Of a DNA stretch of 64,000 bases, positions 32,479 through 42,705 are shown piece after piece. The notes under the pieces are model-generated. The model saw only the letters and a list, made by a program, of their open reading frames with translations. It had not been told where the DNA came from and searched no databases. Within the stretch, counting starts at the first letter, position 1, and the number at the start of each line of letters is the position of its first letter. Made by a program: the position numbers and the translations under genes. Source of the stretch: Zygnema cylindricum. Lineage: Eukaryota; Streptophyta; Zygnematophyceae; Zygnematales; Zygnemataceae. The DNA is taken from contig JBBHKE010001924.1 of the NCBI GenBank assembly GCA_037447655.1, positions 62,001 to 126,000 on the forward strand. The letters are read 5' to 3'.

Positions 32479-33107
32479 GGCGTAGCTTCAAAGACGCGTG
32501 TAAAAAAGAACTAAAGAGGACGCGGCTAAGAAAAAAGGAAAGGAGAAACTAAACAATGATTTCATAAAACCCTACTTTAATGCTGTAAAAAAATACGATT
32601 TCGTGCGAGTGGTACTTACCTTATGTATGGTCGTGCACTGAAGTATTTCATTGCCTTACCCATGCGTTCGACTATTCCAACGGTGGGGCGACTAAACGTA
32701 ACAATATGTTCCACGTTTCATTTACCACGCGGTTTCAATATTGGACGTCGTCGCTTGTTCGACATTTCTTAGACGTTACGTTATAATGACGCCTACACGA
32801 TTAACCGACTTGAAGCCTTGTTTGGAAACTTCCAACGTTAAGGTGAGGACGCATTGTCGTTGCCTTTTCCATTTCTCCAACATTTCCCGAAACTCCTGTG
32901 TATCCGCCTTAAATTCACCACATTCAGGCGACGACACCACGTCGTCGCAGATCCATATGTTTGACTCACAACAAAAATATTATTCCCCTAAAAAAACAAC
33001 CAACCATGATAACGACACTAGGTGGAAGAAGGAAATAATAGGGCATACACAAACATGCAATACGAGGGAGTTACTATCAAATATATAAAATATTCAATAA
33101 CAAAAAT

Positions 33108-33741
33108 TCAATTACAAACAGTAGGGAAACGCGACACATAAATTAGGCAACCGGGGATTGCAATATGAAGGTAAAGACAATGGTAAAAGCTCTTACTTGT
33201 ACGATACTTCCCCGTAAAGTGTTGCGAGAACTTCTTAATAGTCCTCAGGACGAGCAGTTCTTTTCCATTCTCGTGACAATCTGCGATCATCCAATTGATT
33301 ACTCGAAGTCGAGTAATCTTCGTTGAAACTTGCTGAAGTTTTCGGACCGACACCGAGACATTCCCGTATTTATCACACGGTGAGTCCAGATTTCCTGTAA
33401 TAGCACCTTCCACGAGGGGGTCCACATCGGGTGATTCCAGTTCTTCATTCGGTGGGTCGGGTCCTTGGGTTTTCATGTTCTCTACGGCAAGAGGTGGCAC
33501 TAATCCATCCGTAGTGGTGTTTTTCGACCCAAAAAAGGTGGTAATATGGGAAGTAATGGGCCACATATTTGCAAATATAAAAAAAATGTCTTGACAGAAA
33601 AAGGATGCAAAAGCCTAGATAAATGGAGAATGTGGTAAGAGAGTGCCATTGTTGGACTGAACGCCGGATATATATACCAAATAAAAAAAAACATTTGGGA
33701 CAAAAAGGAGGGAAACCTTTCCTCGTACTTTCGGTTTTCAA
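33108..33741 (-). pseudogene. Companion ORF 2 of the proposed large transposon
   Basis: The minus-strand frame contains WPITSHITTFFGSKNTTTDG, PDPPNEELESPDVDPLVEGA and then RVINWMIADCHENGKELLVL with IKKFSQHF. The last part is helical and could be a DNA-binding helix-turn-helix or an N-terminal transposase exon. The family is not recognised. Polypeptide-like composition is the main support. Confidence 0.4.
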
Positions 33742-34209
33742 AATTTGAATTTTAATATTTGGCGTGTCAGTGGGTTAACCCAATATTTTAGATGACAGAG
33801 AAAGCGGGAAAGTTTCAAAATTTTCGTCAGTTTTGAGGGAGGGAGGCGACGGACGATTTTCATGAAAGAGCCATGGTAACTGCCTGCTCCTAATTGTATG
33901 TACGGATCGTTTTTGGAATGGTGGCGGGTATGACAGGCGGTTTTTGTCACGTCGTGCTGGAGCCGTAAAGTTTGCGTGGATATAAAATTGAACACGTGTA
34001 ATTTTAGGCGACCAATCAATATAAGCTTGAGACGAGGTGATTGTTGTGATTGTACATTTTGGACCAATTTAGAATTACGGTTTACTCTAATACGTCATAA
34101 CATTAACGCTAATACCGGTCACAAGCCGTAGAGACAAACAGAAGTGCAACCATTTTTGAGTTAACACACATATTAGCATAAATTCACCCTAATTAAACAA
34201 AACATCGCG

Positions 34210-35413
34210 TGTTGATATTTGAGTATTTTCTAGGTCTGTATTAGGATAGAAAAAGAGCTGAGGCGGTCTGCCTCTAACTCCCCTATCCAAGCCCCCAAAC
34301 TTGTTGTAGTCACTGAAGGCTGGATAGGGAGCTAGAGCCATGGCTGCCTAGGCTCTCTAGAGAAGACAGGGGGTGAATTAGGTAGACTTACCAAAAGTAG
34401 GTTGTCGGACGCAGGAATTGATCCTGGTACCTGCCGTCCGTCAACCTGCATTAGCAGTTAGCTCTAGCCGTTAAGTCTATGAATGATATTACGATGTATA
34501 AGGTTTGATAAATATATAACTCTTTATATGTGGATAAATCCGTTTAACGGCTTATAGATACTTTGTACATAGATACAGTTTGATTCAGTACGAAGTACGG
34601 TATGTGGACAGAACGGATACCGCGCATTTGTTTCGATAGCGAAACAAATACCGCGCATTTGTTTCGATAGCGAAACGAATACCGCGCGACGAATTTCAGC
34701 GGCTAGGATTATAGCCGGTTTTGATCGGACGGCCGCGATAGGCGCCGCGATCACGTAAATGTACTTTTGGCGTTTTACGGTCTTTGCCACGTCAGATAAC
34801 ACGTGGCGTAATAACATTGGATTACGAGAATGCCGGAGATTACAGGAACTAATCCTGATTTGACACGTGTCGACATTATGGTCATGTCGTACAATGGCCG
34901 TACAGAAAGTACACCGGCACCTGTACTTTTCTGTACGACACAGTAATTTGATTGGTGCCGTACTTCAGTAGTTTTAGAGAGGGAATAGGACTTAGAAAAT
35001 TTTGGGTAGGCAGTTGCCTCTCCCAGAGAGCACCCTGTATAAATGGCAAACTTTGGGCAGCCATAACTATCAATTTACTTGACCATTTACAGTGATTCTT
35101 TTTGCTGCGGACTCAGGGGAGTCCAGGCTACGCAGGGCTGTAGTTGGTCAGAGTTTTTGTCTTCCAGTGTGGCTGTATTTCTAAGGGAAAGTCAAAGTGG
35201 GTGAATGTGTCCAAATCTCATATTCTAACTTTGCATTCTGTGGTGGAACTGAGCACACAGAAAGTGTTATTTCACAGGGGTGAATCTATATTGGGGTTTT
35301 GACTGTCAAGGGGTCAGTCATTTGGGTTTATATCAAGTTGGAGTCGGCACTATCTAGATTAGCTTCTTTTGGATCTGCATACTCTGAGGGCCAATGGAGG
35401 TCTCAGAGTTTCA
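34210..35413 (+). mobile_element. Solo LTR of the main Copia family, perfect 5-bp target duplication
   Basis: 1,204 bp from TGTTGATATTTGAGTATT to CAGAGTTTCA, flanked by TCGCG on both sides (34205-34209 and 35414-35418). No internal sequence remains, so it arose by LTR-LTR recombination. It carries a duplicated CGATAGCGAAAC.AATACCGCGC motif (34630-34690). Confidence 0.93.
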
Positions 35414-35848
35414 TCGCGACATTATTAGTGTAAAGAACCCTTATTAACGTACATTATCGAGGTACAACGGACAAGCGACCAACTTTTTATACAAGAAACG
35501 TTACGTTAACATTACAACCGTACAAATTACACTTCTTACAACTGGACAAAAAATATAAACTTTACGGCGTAGCGCCGACGCTTAACTGTGATAAAATAGT
35601 CTGACATGTACGTATGAATGTTTTACGTGACGGCGTACGATTTAAAAATAATTGTACGGGTATAATTATTAGTGTTTACATGATTGCGACCGACATTTAT
35701 TTGTTTCAGAGACCCAAATTAGCATTAGTAAATAATTAGAATGTATGTCTTTTTCCAAAATTTTCAAATTCTTAATTAGCGTACACCACGCTAAATAATA
35801 GTATACGCTAATCAAACGTACACGCTAATAGCGATTGGCGGTGTACAG

Positions 35849-36409
35849 TACACCGCCAATCGCTATTAGCGTACAGGTTTCTTTAGCGTATAGGAATAAT
35901 TACGGTGATTTACGCTAATTAGGAATTTGAAAATTAAAAAAAAAAACATACATTCTAATTGTTTACTAATGCTAATTTGGGTCTTTGAAAAAAAAATATG
36001 TCGGTCGCAAACATGCTTACACTGATATAGGTACTTGTAAAAAATCTGACAAATCGTACATAAATCGTACGTTCACACAGTCGAAACGTGGTTGTTGGAC
36101 GAATATGTGCGAACGTGATATTTGACAGCCCGATTTCATCCCCTTTTTAGAGCGCATATTCTCATGCGTCCGCGGTTACTAAAGCTCATTAATTATACTT
36201 TTCACTTAACAAGGTACAATTTTGTACGGTCTGACACTTACCGTACATCACACTATTTAAATGACAACGTACTTTCGTTTTTACGCTAATTGGACAAAAA
36301 ACCCTAAACGTAAAGGAAAAAACAGAATAATTTATGCTATTTAAGAATTTGGAAAAAAAAAAGCGGGACCGAATTAGCGTTCAATGCGCTAATAGCGATT
36401 GGCGGTGTA
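35849..36409. mobile_element. TA-CACCG MITE, full length (561 bp)
   Basis: Complete element with TA at both flanks. TIRs begin CACCGCCAATCGCTATTAGCG at the left and are inverted at the right. It sits head to head with the end at 35845, only 3 bp away, giving a 46-bp near-perfect palindrome at 35823-35875. Arm L is about 190 bp and arm R about 350 bp. No ORF. Confidence 0.9.
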
Positions 36410-36689
36410 CTGTACTGAAGATCCATCCGTACTACAACGATTTGCTGTCAGATTTGACTATTTGAGCCACTCGGAAGCATCTGCGAGATTCATAATTAAT
36501 TGACAGCGCGCAATGCACGCGTGTCATAACACGAGGTGTGCACTAAGTGTCGGCGATAACGTAATCAAATCCACTAAGAGCAGAAAGGCTCCCTTTATAA
36601 ATTCAGGTTCAGGTTCCCTTTATAATTTTCTTTATTGATTTTCTCCGCAACTGTGCTAAGAGAGATTTTAAAAGCGGCCATGGAATATT

Positions 36690-37465
36690 CAAACGGAAAG
36701 GAGCGAAGCTTGGATTTTGAATAAGAAAACAGTTTGAAGGAATTCGAAGTGGCGGATTCGTCGGATGAGGAAAACGGTTATTTTGAGACACCAAAAAGGA
36801 AACAAAAAATTTGGTAAAGGTTCAAATTCTGACAAATTTGATTTGGGATCCAATTTGAGTGATGATAAGTCTGAGAGTTCAAAATTATCTTTGAAAAGTC
36901 AAACTAGTGAAAAGAGTCTGCCATCAATTTCTGAAATGAGTGAAAAGAATGTAATGGAAAGGAAGTGAATGTTAGGAGAAGTAATTGAGAGAATAAGGGA
37001 AAGGCACCCGAAAGATTAAGTCTTCAAATGAAGCTAGTGATAAATCTCATAATATTATTCTAGAGGCTAAAGTTAAATGAATTCTTTTTATAGCAATTAC
37101 TGCAAGAGAGTTTAAGTGGTGACCCGAAATCTTATACGGAAGCTAAAAATTCAGGTGATTAGGAGTCTTAAGTGGAAAGATGCATTTGATTAAAGAATAA
37201 AAATCAATTGTTGAGAATGAGACTTTTGAGGAAGTAGAATTGCTTGAGCGAAAGAAGGCCATAGATTCTAAGTAGGTATTTAAGACAAAAACTGGTGCTT
37301 CGGTTGAATTGATTAAGTCTAAAGCAAGATCATTATGTAAGGAATTTCAGCAGAAAGAGGGAAGGGATTATACAGAGACCTATGCTCCCGGTCAAGTTTG
37401 ATTCTTTGAGGATGATCGTTATATTGGTGGCAACCGGGAATAAGCATATCCATCAAATGGACGTG
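36690..37465 (+). pseudogene. Copia reverse transcriptase, N-terminal relic of a third family
   Basis: Heavily decayed. Recognisable in pieces are a DPKSYTEAKNS segment (37122), EEVELLERKKAIDSK, KEFQQKEGRDYTETYAP (about 37335-37390) and KFDSLRMIVILVATGNKHIH followed by QMDVET (to about 37470). Many stops and shifts. It ends abruptly before the TAFL motif. Confidence 0.75.
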
Positions 37466-37587
37466 GAGACCTGTTGGGATTATTGACGAATCACCAATAT
37501 ATCGCATTGGCATACCCACAATATTTGTTGCATTACTTGTTGCGACATCGTACGAAATGTGCGATGTTGTTTCGTGGCGTTATTTGT

Positions 37588-37642
37588 GGAGTCTCCCTCT
37601 CCCCCTCTCCCCCTCTCCCCCCCTCCTCTCTCTCTCTCTCAT
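37588..37642. repeat. CCCCCTCT / CT simple repeat
   Basis: A pyrimidine run, CTCCCTCTCCCCCTCTCC followed by (TC)n. Confidence 0.9.
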
Positions 37643-37847
37643 TCAATTTCAATTGACATAGCAGCTGTATTTGAACCATCTTATTTAACGTGAAGAGAAC
37701 AGCAAGACCACAGTAGACAAATACAATCCACGGAGAACTCTTATAACAAAAATTAAATAGCTCATATTTACATCTCTTGCATGCTTTCACATCTTTTCTA
37801 GAGGTACTAACAACACTCCAGAGAGTTTCCAATGGACATAAAATAAC

Positions 37848-38087
37848 TATACCGTGTATGTCTTTTAGTGTTAATATTTTTTTCGCCACTTAAAACATTT
37901 TTTCTCCACTTAAAACATTTTTTCTCCGTACACACTTGTTTGATTTCCAAATGGAGACTGCTAGTCGAAAGGTGAGAATCTTGGCTTTCAATAGCAACCG
38001 TTAGATCTGTAATCCGACAAGCGTGTACGGATAAAAGAAAATCAAGTGGCGAAAAAAACATTAGCATTAACAGCAATACACGGTGTA
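37848..38087. mobile_element. Short TA-flanked MITE (240 bp)
   Basis: Ends TA-TACCGTGTATGTCTTTTAGTG and (inverted) TA-CACCGTGTATTGCTGTTAATG. The interior (CCACTTAAA..CATTTTTTCTCCGTACACACTTGT) is clearly related to the element at 44793-45011. Confidence 0.8.
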
Positions 38088-38179
38088 GCTCATGAATTGC
38101 ACACCTACAAATTCCCATATCACTTCATGAGATAACTTAATCTCATATTCAAACTCCGGAAGTTAAGTGTCACGTCACA

Positions 38180-38215
38180 TTACTACATTGCCCATCGCTA
38201 TTAGAGTTAATCAGT
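38180..38215. mobile_element. Single end of a TA-flanked MITE
   Basis: TACATTGCCCATCGCTATTAG at 38184 matches the MITE terminus. No partner end was found nearby. Confidence 0.45.
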
Positions 38216-38346
38216 CTTAAGTCAAAACAGAGTGTGTTTTTTGACGCAAAACCAGAAATTCGGGTCAATGACAGTAGTTAATTAAATGTCCATAATGCAC
38301 CACGTGGCAAATCATAATTTAGTGTAGTTCCTTCGAATCAAGGGCT

Positions 38347-38475
38347 AACTCTAGAAGTTAACTCCAATAATTAACTCTAATAATAAACTCTAATAATTAA
38401 CGCTATTAACTCCAATAATTAACTCCAACATCTAACTCCAATAATTCACTAATAATTAACGCTAATAATTCACCA
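38347..38475. repeat. Degenerate repeat of TAACTCCAATAAT units
   Basis: About nine tandem units of 12-15 bp (AACTCTAATAATT and AACTCCAATAATT variants). Confidence 0.85.
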
Positions 38476-39030
38476 ACTCTCACAGAAATGGGCCGTGTAG
38501 CTCAATTTTGCTTAGCAAAACAAACAACCAAACTGAAAAAACTGAAAAAAAAAAAAAATATTAAAAATAAAAATAGCAAATACTGACCACATAAATAGGC
38601 ATGTCCAGCACAGAAATACATTAAAAAAAAAGGTTTACAACCTTATTATGATTGAAGCAAACCATTGACAGGAGCAATCTCACCATTACTAAGAAAACTC
38701 AATCAAAGACAAAAACGAAAGACAAAAAGCAACATCAAGACTATATTCTGTTGTAACGCAAATTTTCCTAAGGCCTAAAACTCTTTAGGAGTTAAAAAAT
38801 CCTAAAAAATCCTAAAAAACCAAACATCATAAAGTATTTCGTGGAAAAGATGAATCCTACATCTTCAACACTAAATAGTTCTGCAAACAATTTAAGGTAA
38901 ATCTTATTAACTTCCACTGAAAAGTGACACATGAAGCAGTCAAAGTACTAAGTGGTGCAACATATACCATAAAAAAAACAATGACAAAAGTTGTATTAAT
39001 GGTTAAGCATATACCATAAAAAAAAAAACA
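38476..39030. other. No gene recognised
   Basis: AT-rich with several A runs. It contains a 45-bp direct duplication (38968-39010 and 39011-39056) ending in TGTATTAATGGTTAAG. Confidence 0.4.
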
Positions 39031-39033
39031 CTT

Positions 39034-39110
39034 ACGAAAGCTGTATTAATGGTTAAGGCGCCCGTCTACAAAAACCAGAGGTCATTTATGAATCCAGGTG
39101 CAAACTTTAC
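39034..39110 (+). pseudogene. Degenerate tRNA-like sequence
   Basis: TTAATGGTTAAGGCGCCCGTCTAC resembles a D-arm (A box) and anticodon arm. ATGAATCC lies where a T-loop (GTTCGAATCC) would be. The anticodon and T stems do not pair well. The A-box part is also present just upstream (38980-39008) through a local duplication. It is either a dead tRNA or a tRNA-derived SINE head. Confidence 0.35.
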
Positions 39111-39362
39111 CATTTGCACAGGTTTTCCAGAACTTGAGAATCTTGTCTAACTCAGTACCTAAAAAAGTATCAAACCCTAAAATGACACCACATACCTAGC
39201 CCTAAAAGAGCGTCAACACTAAGTCGTAGAAATGGACAAAACCTGACTTGATTACTATTTTGAGAATATGGAACTCCGGTGCTACATTAATTATGAATGC
39301 AACAATTGTAGTCAGAATTTACAACTTTGCAAGTCAACTCTAAGACTATCGAACGGTTCAAA

Positions 39363-40724
39363 TTAAATCCTTGTTGAATGGATTTCCTTTGTCATTTCAG
39401 CAATTTCAGAAGGAGACTCAATGGATTGAATGAACCACCGAAGTCGCCAGACAGACTTGCAGAGACTCAAATAGTGTACTGTAATTCTCTTGTTTGACAA
39501 GTCGGTTCCCAGAATAGAATGTAAAGCATTTTCTCGCTTCTTAACGTCGGGAATGTCATCAATTAATCCTTCAATAGACTCCTTTAGTGCACAATTTTTT
39601 TCTTGTGTAAACTGTTTGAAGCTCACATCACCTTCGAATTGCTCGTGCTTCCTAAAGTAATCCACAGTCAGTTGCTTAAACTCCTTTCGACTCACATCCG
39701 TTTTTAAAAGAGATTCGTCGTAACAACTCCTTAGTCTTTCAAACTCCTCAAGACACTCTCTCCGATAACTCGGAAGATCCTTCTTCGACTTCAACATTCT
39801 TTTTTTCTGCGAAAGCTCTTCTCCAAACTTAGAAAAAAAATCTCGGAGCAATACAGTTGCCACAACTCTTTCCAGTATACTAACAAAAAAGTCCACATTA
39901 TTATGTACTTCTGCAACATCGGAATCAGAATTGAGTCGTAAATTTAAATTCTGCAATCGATTCTCAATCTCTTTCGGATGGCTGAATTTATTCAACTGGC
40001 AATACATGTCCTCGCAGAATACTCTGCGAGCCGATTCCATTTCTGCTAAAGCCACACTAAATTTGGTCTTGCTTGCGGATAAGTACGCAGTGTCGTCATC
40101 ACTTGATGTCAAATTAACACCTCCTTTCACACGAACATCATCATCACCTCGGTCCACGTCATCAGGTGATGACGTCAGCAAATGTTCCTCCTTGGAATGA
40201 TGATCACAAATTCCACTTGTCAACTCCAAATATACATCCTTATCTAGCAGCATCGATTCGCCGTCGGAAGCGGTGGGAGACATGGATTGGCTCGACAATC
40301 GTGGTTCAGTCGCTGGAACCTTCGCGGAAGCTTCCTGAAACTCTTCTCCTTTCTTATCGTCTCCTCCGTCAATAATCTCTCCGTTTTTTTCTCCAATCTG
40401 GTCCGGTTCCGACGAATCCATGGCTTCTTCTGCGCATACCTTCCCTCGCTTCTCAGCCTCATTTTTCTCCACCTTTTTGTCGTTTTGCGAATCTTCCGCG
40501 CGTTGATGTAAGGAAGAAGTTACCGAAGTTACTTCTTTTCGAACAGAGGAGGACTTTTTTTCGCTGACGTCATTGCTGACGTCATCGGTGAAGTCATTCG
40601 AAACTGGTGACACGACGTCGGTTTGAGCTCCCTCCGAATTTTTTTGGTCGAAAATCGGCAAACAGTTTTGTAAACAGCCTCGAAAAAGTTTAAGTAAGGG
40701 AGGATCTTCCGCCATGTCTCCCAT
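39363..40724 (-). CDS. Hypothetical protein, 453 aa, single exon
   Basis: Uninterrupted frame from ATG at 40724 (MGDMAEDPPLLKLFRGCLQN) to TGA at 39363. An N-terminal helix-like segment (residues 8-25) is followed by an acidic, Ser/Asp/Lys-rich, probably disordered region to about residue 220. A long helical region follows (about 225-445, with RRVFCEDMYCQLNKF, ERLRSCYDESLLKTDVS, KQLTVDYFRKHEQFEG and LCKSVWRLRWFIQSIE). There is no signal peptide or TM segment. The length and structured C-terminal half argue for a real gene. TTTTATAGT about 25 bp before the ATG could be a TATA-like element. I do not recognise the family; the VW.L end loosely recalls plant IRK-interacting/GIL1-type proteins, which I cannot confirm. 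Confidence 0.65.
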   Translation of the reverse strand: MGDMAEDPPLLKLFRGCLQNCLPIFDQKNSEGAQTDVVSPVSNDFTDDVSNDVSEKKSSSVRKEVTSVTSSLHQRAEDSQNDKKVEKNEAEKRGKVCAEEAMDSSEPDQIGEKNGEIIDGGDDKKGEEFQEASAKVPATEPRLSSQSMSPTASDGESMLLDKDVYLELTSGICDHHSKEEHLLTSSPDDVDRGDDDVRVKGGVNLTSSDDDTAYLSASKTKFSVALAEMESARRVFCEDMYCQLNKFSHPKEIENRLQNLNLRLNSDSDVAEVHNNVDFFVSILERVVATVLLRDFFSKFGEELSQKKRMLKSKKDLPSYRRECLEEFERLRSCYDESLLKTDVSRKEFKQLTVDYFRKHEQFEGDVSFKQFTQEKNCALKESIEGLIDDIPDVKKRENALHSILGTDLSNKRITVHYLSLCKSVWRLRWFIQSIESPSEIAEMTKEIHSTRI

Positions 40725-41130
40725 AGAACTGCTCCGGGAAAACTATAAAAGTCTGTATTTGAAATAAATAAATAAATGGTAAAATAAAATAGCAGCAGTT
40801 TTATTTGTTTTTTTTAATAAACCGTGTTTTTGTTTGTTTGTTCACTTTATTATATTAAAATATGCTCGAAATTTTGGAAGAGGTTCTTAAAAAAAAAATC
40901 ATTTATTTGATACTCATTTATTTATGTTTACCTAGTTAAAGTAATTTTCTTGTATTGCCAATTCTATTTTCAAAAAATAAAGAATTGCAGGTTTGAAAAA
41001 AAAAAATAGCAAATAAGGAAAAGAAAAAAAATGGAATTTAAGAAAATAAACAAAAAAAATAAAAACAATTAGTGCCCCTAAGAACACTCTTACGAATATA
41101 AAAGCTAAAAATATGGCCGGAACCTACTAG
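40725..41130. other. Upstream region of the 453-aa ORF, AT-rich
   Basis: Poly-A/T-rich DNA that probably includes the promoter and 5' leader of the minus-strand ORF. No gene seen. Confidence 0.4.
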
Positions 41131-41135
41131 CTATA

Positions 41136-41172
41136 GAGGAGGGAGGGAGAGAGAAAGAGAGAGAGAGAGAGA
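41136..41172. repeat. (GA)n microsatellite
   Basis: GAGGGAGGGAGAGAGAAAGA followed by an uninterrupted GA run. Confidence 0.92.
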
Positions 41173-41204
41173 ATCATAGTTTCAGAAAGGGAAGAGGAGA
41201 AAAA

Positions 41205-41339
41205 ATGGTTGCCTTGCCAGAATCCATTTCAAAGTCTGACCTAACTTCCGAGAAAGAACAGCCCACACACGTGTCAATAGACGGTTCGGATGCAAATATC
41301 GCACGTGCTGTGACAGTCTATTTAGATTTTAAAATCTAG
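41205..41339 (+). CDS. Small ORF (44 aa) after a GA-rich leader-like tract
   Basis: ATG at 41205 follows a GA-rich stretch of the kind common in plant 5' leaders. The product starts MVALPESISKSDLTSEKEQP and ends at TAG (41337-41339). It may be a first exon or chance. There is no recognised domain. ACGTG motifs occur at 41270, 41503 and 41517. Confidence 0.2.
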   Translation: MVALPESISKSDLTSEKEQPTHVSIDGSDANIARAVTVYLDFKI

Positions 41340-42632
41340 ACTTGACGGCTAAAATGAGGTTTGTGGCGTCACGGTAGCATCGACGGCTGAAAAACGTCGC
41401 GTGCTGCCATCTGGACGACAGCGGCTTTGACCTCAAGTTGTGTATTAAATCCTTGCTGGCAGTATCTGGATATCGTATGAGAAAACGACGGTGGATTTGG
41501 TGCCACGTGTTATAAGCACGTGCTTCAATGATCCTGGATTGTGTCCGCCTACTCAGCAGGTGATTGTGGATATGATGACAAAAAGAGTTGGAGGATGTGG
41601 CACCTGGCAGCTAAGGGTGAAGTTCCATTACAACACTGTAATCGTACGGTCAACATTACAGGATGCTACACTTTGAACGACGTTCCATTTCACAGTCTGT
41701 AATCCACGTGTTAGCAAAATAGTGGCGCCACGATTTGATATTGAAAATCGTCAATGATTTTCACACCGACCAAAAATCTCCATTTGCGTACCATGTACGT
41801 GCGTACCAAGTCATCGTGCAACACAACTTTTGTACTCTTTGCAGACGCCTTGTCAGATACCACCTCATTTTTTTAGGGTTCCTGTTTTTTCGCGTGACGA
41901 ATTAGCGCTGCCAGAAATAGTGTGACGAATGGGCGGTAATAGAAATAGCGCGACGAAAGTGCGTTACGACATTTCGTTTTTATTTTCTGTTGGATTTTTG
42001 AATGCGTATATCGTGTGCGAAATTTTTTGATTTCTGTTGGTCGCCAGCTTGACACGTATGCTCATTATCTAGCGTGTCGCGGCTCAATTTTTTCTGTAAT
42101 TGGTGATGTACCTCGTGGTGATGTACCTCTCGAGGTACATCACCAATTACGGAAACTTTCGAAGCGAATGCTTCGCGAAAAAATATCCAACGGTCATTGT
42201 TAACTCCCATACTTTTGGAGAATATTGGCAAGATTCTCTGTAATGTTGTTTTATGATAAAAACAAAATAAAAGGTACGGCATAGTACGGAGAGGTCCGAA
42301 TTTCTGTAAACAACCTCACTTTTCGTCTAATGGAACTTCACCCTAAAGCGTATTCAATTTTGGGAAGCGACAAGCAGGAAAAAACAGTACGGTATAGTAC
42401 TGTTTAATCTCGGATTTGACATACTGAAGTATCTTATGATTTGATATTTACCGATATATATTTTATTGGCGATATGAACAAATCGGAGAAGCAGGTAGAT
42501 GTCCTAGGGAGCTTGCATTCCCAGGTAGTATTTCTAAATACGACGTCAGCACAGTCCTAACAATAGAAAATAGGGGGAAAAAATACTAAGAACGAAAGAT
42601 TATATATTTACTGTTCCCCTGCCCCAAAAAAA
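41340..42632. other. No gene recognised; contains one strong hairpin
   Basis: Short ORFs only. A 19-bp perfect inverted repeat is listed separately. This is the 5' flank of the tRNA gene. Confidence 0.4.
42096..42150. repeat. Strong hairpin with 19-bp perfect arms
   Basis: GTAATTGGTGATGTACCTC (42096-42114) is the exact complement of 42132-42150. The loop contains a further partial copy, GGTGATGTACCTC (42117-42129). Arms extend to about 24 bp with one mismatch. Confidence 0.85.
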
Positions 42633-42705
42633 GATCGCGTGGCCTAATGGATAAGGCGCTCGCCTCCGGAGCGGGAGATTGTGGGTTCGAGTCCCATCGT
42701 GATCG
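42633..42705 (+). tRNA. tRNA-Arg (anticodon CCG)
   Basis: A 73-nt cloverleaf with acceptor stem GATCGCG/CGTGATC (one G-T pair), D arm GCC..AATGGATAA..GGC and anticodon stem CTCGC/GCGGG around loop CTCCGGA (anticodon CCG). The T arm is GTGGG-TTCGAGT-CCCAT, followed by discriminator base G. There is no intron. The A and B box sequences are intact, and a TTTT pol III stop is at 42740-42743. It reads CGG arginine codons. Confidence 0.95.

Larger units (their letters stand above)
24078..35845 (-). mobile_element. Proposed large pogo-like parent element of the TA-CACCG MITE family
   Basis: The two outer ends are TA-CACCGCCAATCGCTATTAGCG at 24078 and its inverted copy ending at 35845. The left end is collinear for about 350 bp with the right arm of the 561-bp MITE at 35849-36409. 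The right end is collinear for about 190 bp with that MITE's left arm. So one end of each type faces outward in the correct relative orientation, and between them sits a minus-strand pogo-like transposase with companion ORFs. That is what an autonomous element and its internal-deletion MITE would look like. The region is interrupted by a hAT-like MITE, a solo LTR and a CT minisatellite. That the two ends belong to one element is inference. Confidence 0.45.
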
